A stretch of 10,489 bases of DNA from Gloeopeniophorella convolvens (Eukaryota; Basidiomycota; Agaricomycetes; Russulales). Each line of letters begins with the position of its first letter. Position 1 is the first letter of the stretch. The stretch is from assembly GCA_022496205.1 (NCBI GenBank), contig WTXD01000388.1, forward strand, positions 1 through 10,489, given 5' to 3'. Below the pieces are notes generated by a model, which was not told the origin of the DNA, did not search any database, and saw only the letters and a list, made by a program, of their open reading frames with translations. The position numbers and the translations under genes were made by a program. Of the stretch, positions 8,640 through 10,489 are shown piece by piece.

Positions 8640-9908
8640 ATGCGTACTGGCTATGCATCACTCGTCGCTCTTTACCTTTCCCTCATACGCCCTGCCAGCG
8701 GGTCCTTCTTCCTCCAAGACTCGTGGGCTGGCGCGGACTTCTTCCAGGGTTGGACCTGGAGGACGCGAATGACCCCACGCATGGCCGCGTCAACTACGTG
8801 AGCCAGGGTGAGGCCACGCAAAAAAATCTATCCTACGGTACGGCGTACTGCGATTCAGAGTGGCCGCGCATGGCGCTGATGCGTTCGCAGCGGATGGCAA
8901 CAAATTCATTATGCGCGCGGACGACTGGTCCCACGTCGACCCGTCCGCGCGCGGGCGCGATAGCGTCCGCATCTCGTCGCAAACTGCGTACGACGATGCT
9001 GTCTTTGTGCTCGACATCGAGCACATGCCGCAGGGCTGCAGCACCTGGCCCGCCTTCTGGACGCTCAGCAAGGCCGGGCCATGGCCGCACGGCGGCGAAA
9101 TCGATATTATCGAAGGTGGGTGTTAATCTAATCATATCCTAAAAGGCTGACGCGAAACGACTGCTCCTAGGTGTCAACCTAGGCACTACGAACCTGGCAT
9201 CGCTACACACCTTGCCGCAGTGCACCATGCCCGGCGATGGCTGGAGCCGCCCACAGTCTGGGTACGCTCATCCTCCTTCTCGGCGCACGCTCGACCATTC
9301 CTGACGCGCACCAGCACAACCGTGTCCACAAACTGCGACACCAGCGTCAACTTTAATCAGGGCTGCGGCGTTCACTTCACCGAATCGGACACATCTTACG
9401 GCGCGCCCTTCAACTACGCGCGCGGTGGCTACTACGCCATGTCCAAAACGCGCTGGAACGGCGTGCAAGTCTGGTTCTGGCCGCGCGGCAGCCCGGACGT
9501 CCCATACGAGATACAGTACGGGACGCGCTCCGACGCCGAGCCGCTGTTCCCAAACCCCATGTGGGGCACGCCCGCCGCGACTTTCCCCATGAACCAGGGA
9601 AACTGCGACTACGAGTCGCACTTCGACGCGCATCAGATGGTCTTCGACCTCACGTTTTGCGTAAGATGTCTGCCTGACCTGCTGCGGCGCCGCGCTGACT
9701 CCTCGCGCAGGGCGACTGGGCTGGGAACGACTGGCATCTTCTGGCTGTGGCATCACCACCTGCGAAGACTGTGAGCGGCCTTGTGCCTTGACGCAACACC
9801 ATCTGATCATCTGCCGTTCATACAGTTGTCAATTCCAACCCCAGCGCATTCGCCGAAGCATACTGGGAAATCAACAGCCTGCGCGTATACACGCCACGAG
9901 AGTGGTGA
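8640..9908 (+). CDS. GH16 laminarinase-type endo-1,3(4)-beta-glucanase, secreted, two single-base frame breaks
   Basis: Six exons: 8640-8837, 8891-9115, 9171-9261, 9315-9660, 9711-9770, 9826-9908; all introns are 50-55 nt with GT donors (GTACGG, GTGGGT, GTACGC, GTAAGA, GTGAGC) and CAG/TAG acceptors. ATG 8640 begins a signal peptide (MRTGYASLVALYLSLIRPASG). The family hallmark is GEIDIIEG, with the nucleophile Glu at 9097-9099, Asp at 9103-9105 and the acid/base Glu at 9112-9114. Other family motifs are DPTHGRVNYV, HMPQGCSTWPAFWTL, NQGCGV, LTFCGDWAG and NPSAFAEAYWEINSLRVY. It should hydrolyse beta-1,3(1,4)-glucan in fungal or plant walls. The frame breaks twice, near 8759 and near 9734. Both fit loss of one G from TGGG, and restoring them gives about 334 residues with every exon phase agreeing. 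It is either a recent pseudogene or a good gene with base-level sequence errors; I favour the latter. Confidence 0.85.
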
Positions 9909-10084
9909 TCAACCTATCAGACCCTGTCTCTGGCTTCTATCATGTTCCTCCTTCCCTGTCGCATATTTCTTTCCTGTTGGTCATTTTACCTGTGCATGTA
10001 CTCGGACTCCATTTTGTCGCCATCTTTACTTCTAATGATACCCTGTTTTTTCTCGTCTTCCTTCCCTGCGTCGGCGCCGCGTTA
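9909..10084 (+). other. Probable 3' flank of the glucanase gene
   Basis: A pyrimidine-rich, AT-richer stretch follows the stop codon TGA 9906-9908, with no open frame of note. It is consistent with a 3' untranslated region and spacer; no defined poly(A) signal is visible. Confidence 0.4.
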
Positions 10085-10489
10085 CTACAGCGTCCGACAG
10101 CAACCCCCCGAGACCCCCATCATCTCCACGAACCGCTTTCCTTTCCCGGCCGCGCCCCATTCAAACGCTGCCCCGCGCACTCGCTGGCGCGCACAATCGC
10201 GCTGCCCTCTCGCAGGCCAAGCCGGAGCTTCTGCACGCATACCCACGTACCCGCGCCCCTCCCAGCGGCTCGCTCCCACGCGCGCGTCGTCGAGCACGAC
10301 CGGGAAGGCTCCAGAGCTAACGCCTGGCGCAGCGACGCGGTCGCGACGCCCGCACCGAGTCCGCGCGTCGGGCCCCGCGCTCCCACGCGCCGCAACAATC
10401 CCGCCAAGCCCGTCGCGCACTGCGCCCGCGTCCCACGCGCGTCCGAGAGGTCCCCACGCTGCCTCCAGTGGCAGGCTCGCGCGATGCCT
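10085..10489 (-). other. GC-rich segment, possible 3' part of an unrecognised minus-strand gene
   Basis: GC content rises sharply here to the level of the coding blocks. One minus-strand frame is open from about 10487 down to a TAG at 10085-10087, and a second from the edge to 10120. The translations are rich in Arg, Gly and Ala, and I recognise no family. A gene running in from the right edge and converging on the glucanase would fit, perhaps again with frame breaks, since neither frame is convincing alone. Strand choice is tentative. Confidence 0.25.

Noticed and set aside
8465..9142. Single 225-codon plus-strand protein across the glucanase start
   Set aside because: It only carries the correct frame for about 8760-8837 (DPTHGRVNYV) and reads the first intron and exon 2 in the wrong frame.
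9268..9810. Minus-strand 180-codon frame
   Set aside because: Antisense shadow of GH16 exons 3-5; the plus strand has clear family motifs and splice sites.
1..10489. tRNA genes, rRNA, CRISPR arrays, telomeric repeats
   Set aside because: I saw no B-box-like GGTTCGANTCC, no spaced direct-repeat array and no TTAGGG-type tract.

Overview
The window reads as nuclear DNA of a filamentous basidiomycete, most likely a wood- or litter-decaying Agaricomycete. The basis is many short introns of about 46-73 nt with GTRNGY donors and CAG/TAG acceptors, GC-rich coding blocks separated by less GC-rich spacers, and recognisable fungal families: a fungal seven-helix membrane protein, a secreted pepsin-like aspartic protease and a GH16 laminarinase-type glucanase. 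Placement below Agaricomycetes is not possible by eye.

Left half (1-4773): two paralogous copies of a 12-exon gene for a predicted seven-helix membrane protein lie tail to tail, one on + (189-1801) and one on - (3151-4773), about 1.35 kb apart. All 12 exons can be placed in each copy, including a 21-nt, a 14-nt and a 19-nt exon. Both copies carry frameshifts, and these differ between them: a 5-nt loss and a 1-nt gain in the left, four indels in the right. An undamaged reading would be about 328 residues. The introns are about as similar between copies as the exons, as expected if neither copy is under coding constraint.

Middle (4774-6217): no recognisable gene. At 5445-5713 sits a 269-bp element with terminal inverted repeats (21 of 22 matching), a hairpin-like interior and a perfect 9-bp flanking direct repeat, which is the form of a non-autonomous, possibly Mutator-like, transposon. 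A split 25-bp motif is shared by the downstream flanks of two unrelated minus-strand genes (about 3107-3145 and 5989-6013).

Right half (6218-9908): two divergent genes for secreted hydrolases share a 639-bp intergenic region. The minus-strand aspartic protease (6218-8000) has both catalytic motifs (DTGS, DTGT) and a clean C-terminal half, but its N-terminal half carries seven apparent single-base losses plus a broken splice junction. The plus-strand GH16 gene (8640-9908) has six exons, flawless splice sites, the GEIDIIE catalytic motif and a signal peptide, but two single-base losses, each in a TGGG-to-TGG context. The excess of one-base losses in short runs means base-level assembly error must be excluded before these two genes are called dead. 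The last ~400 nt are GC-rich and may be part of an unrecognised convergent gene.

I do not see a previously undescribed system. The most worthwhile signals are the inverted pseudogene pair, the 269-bp element and the pattern of one-base losses.
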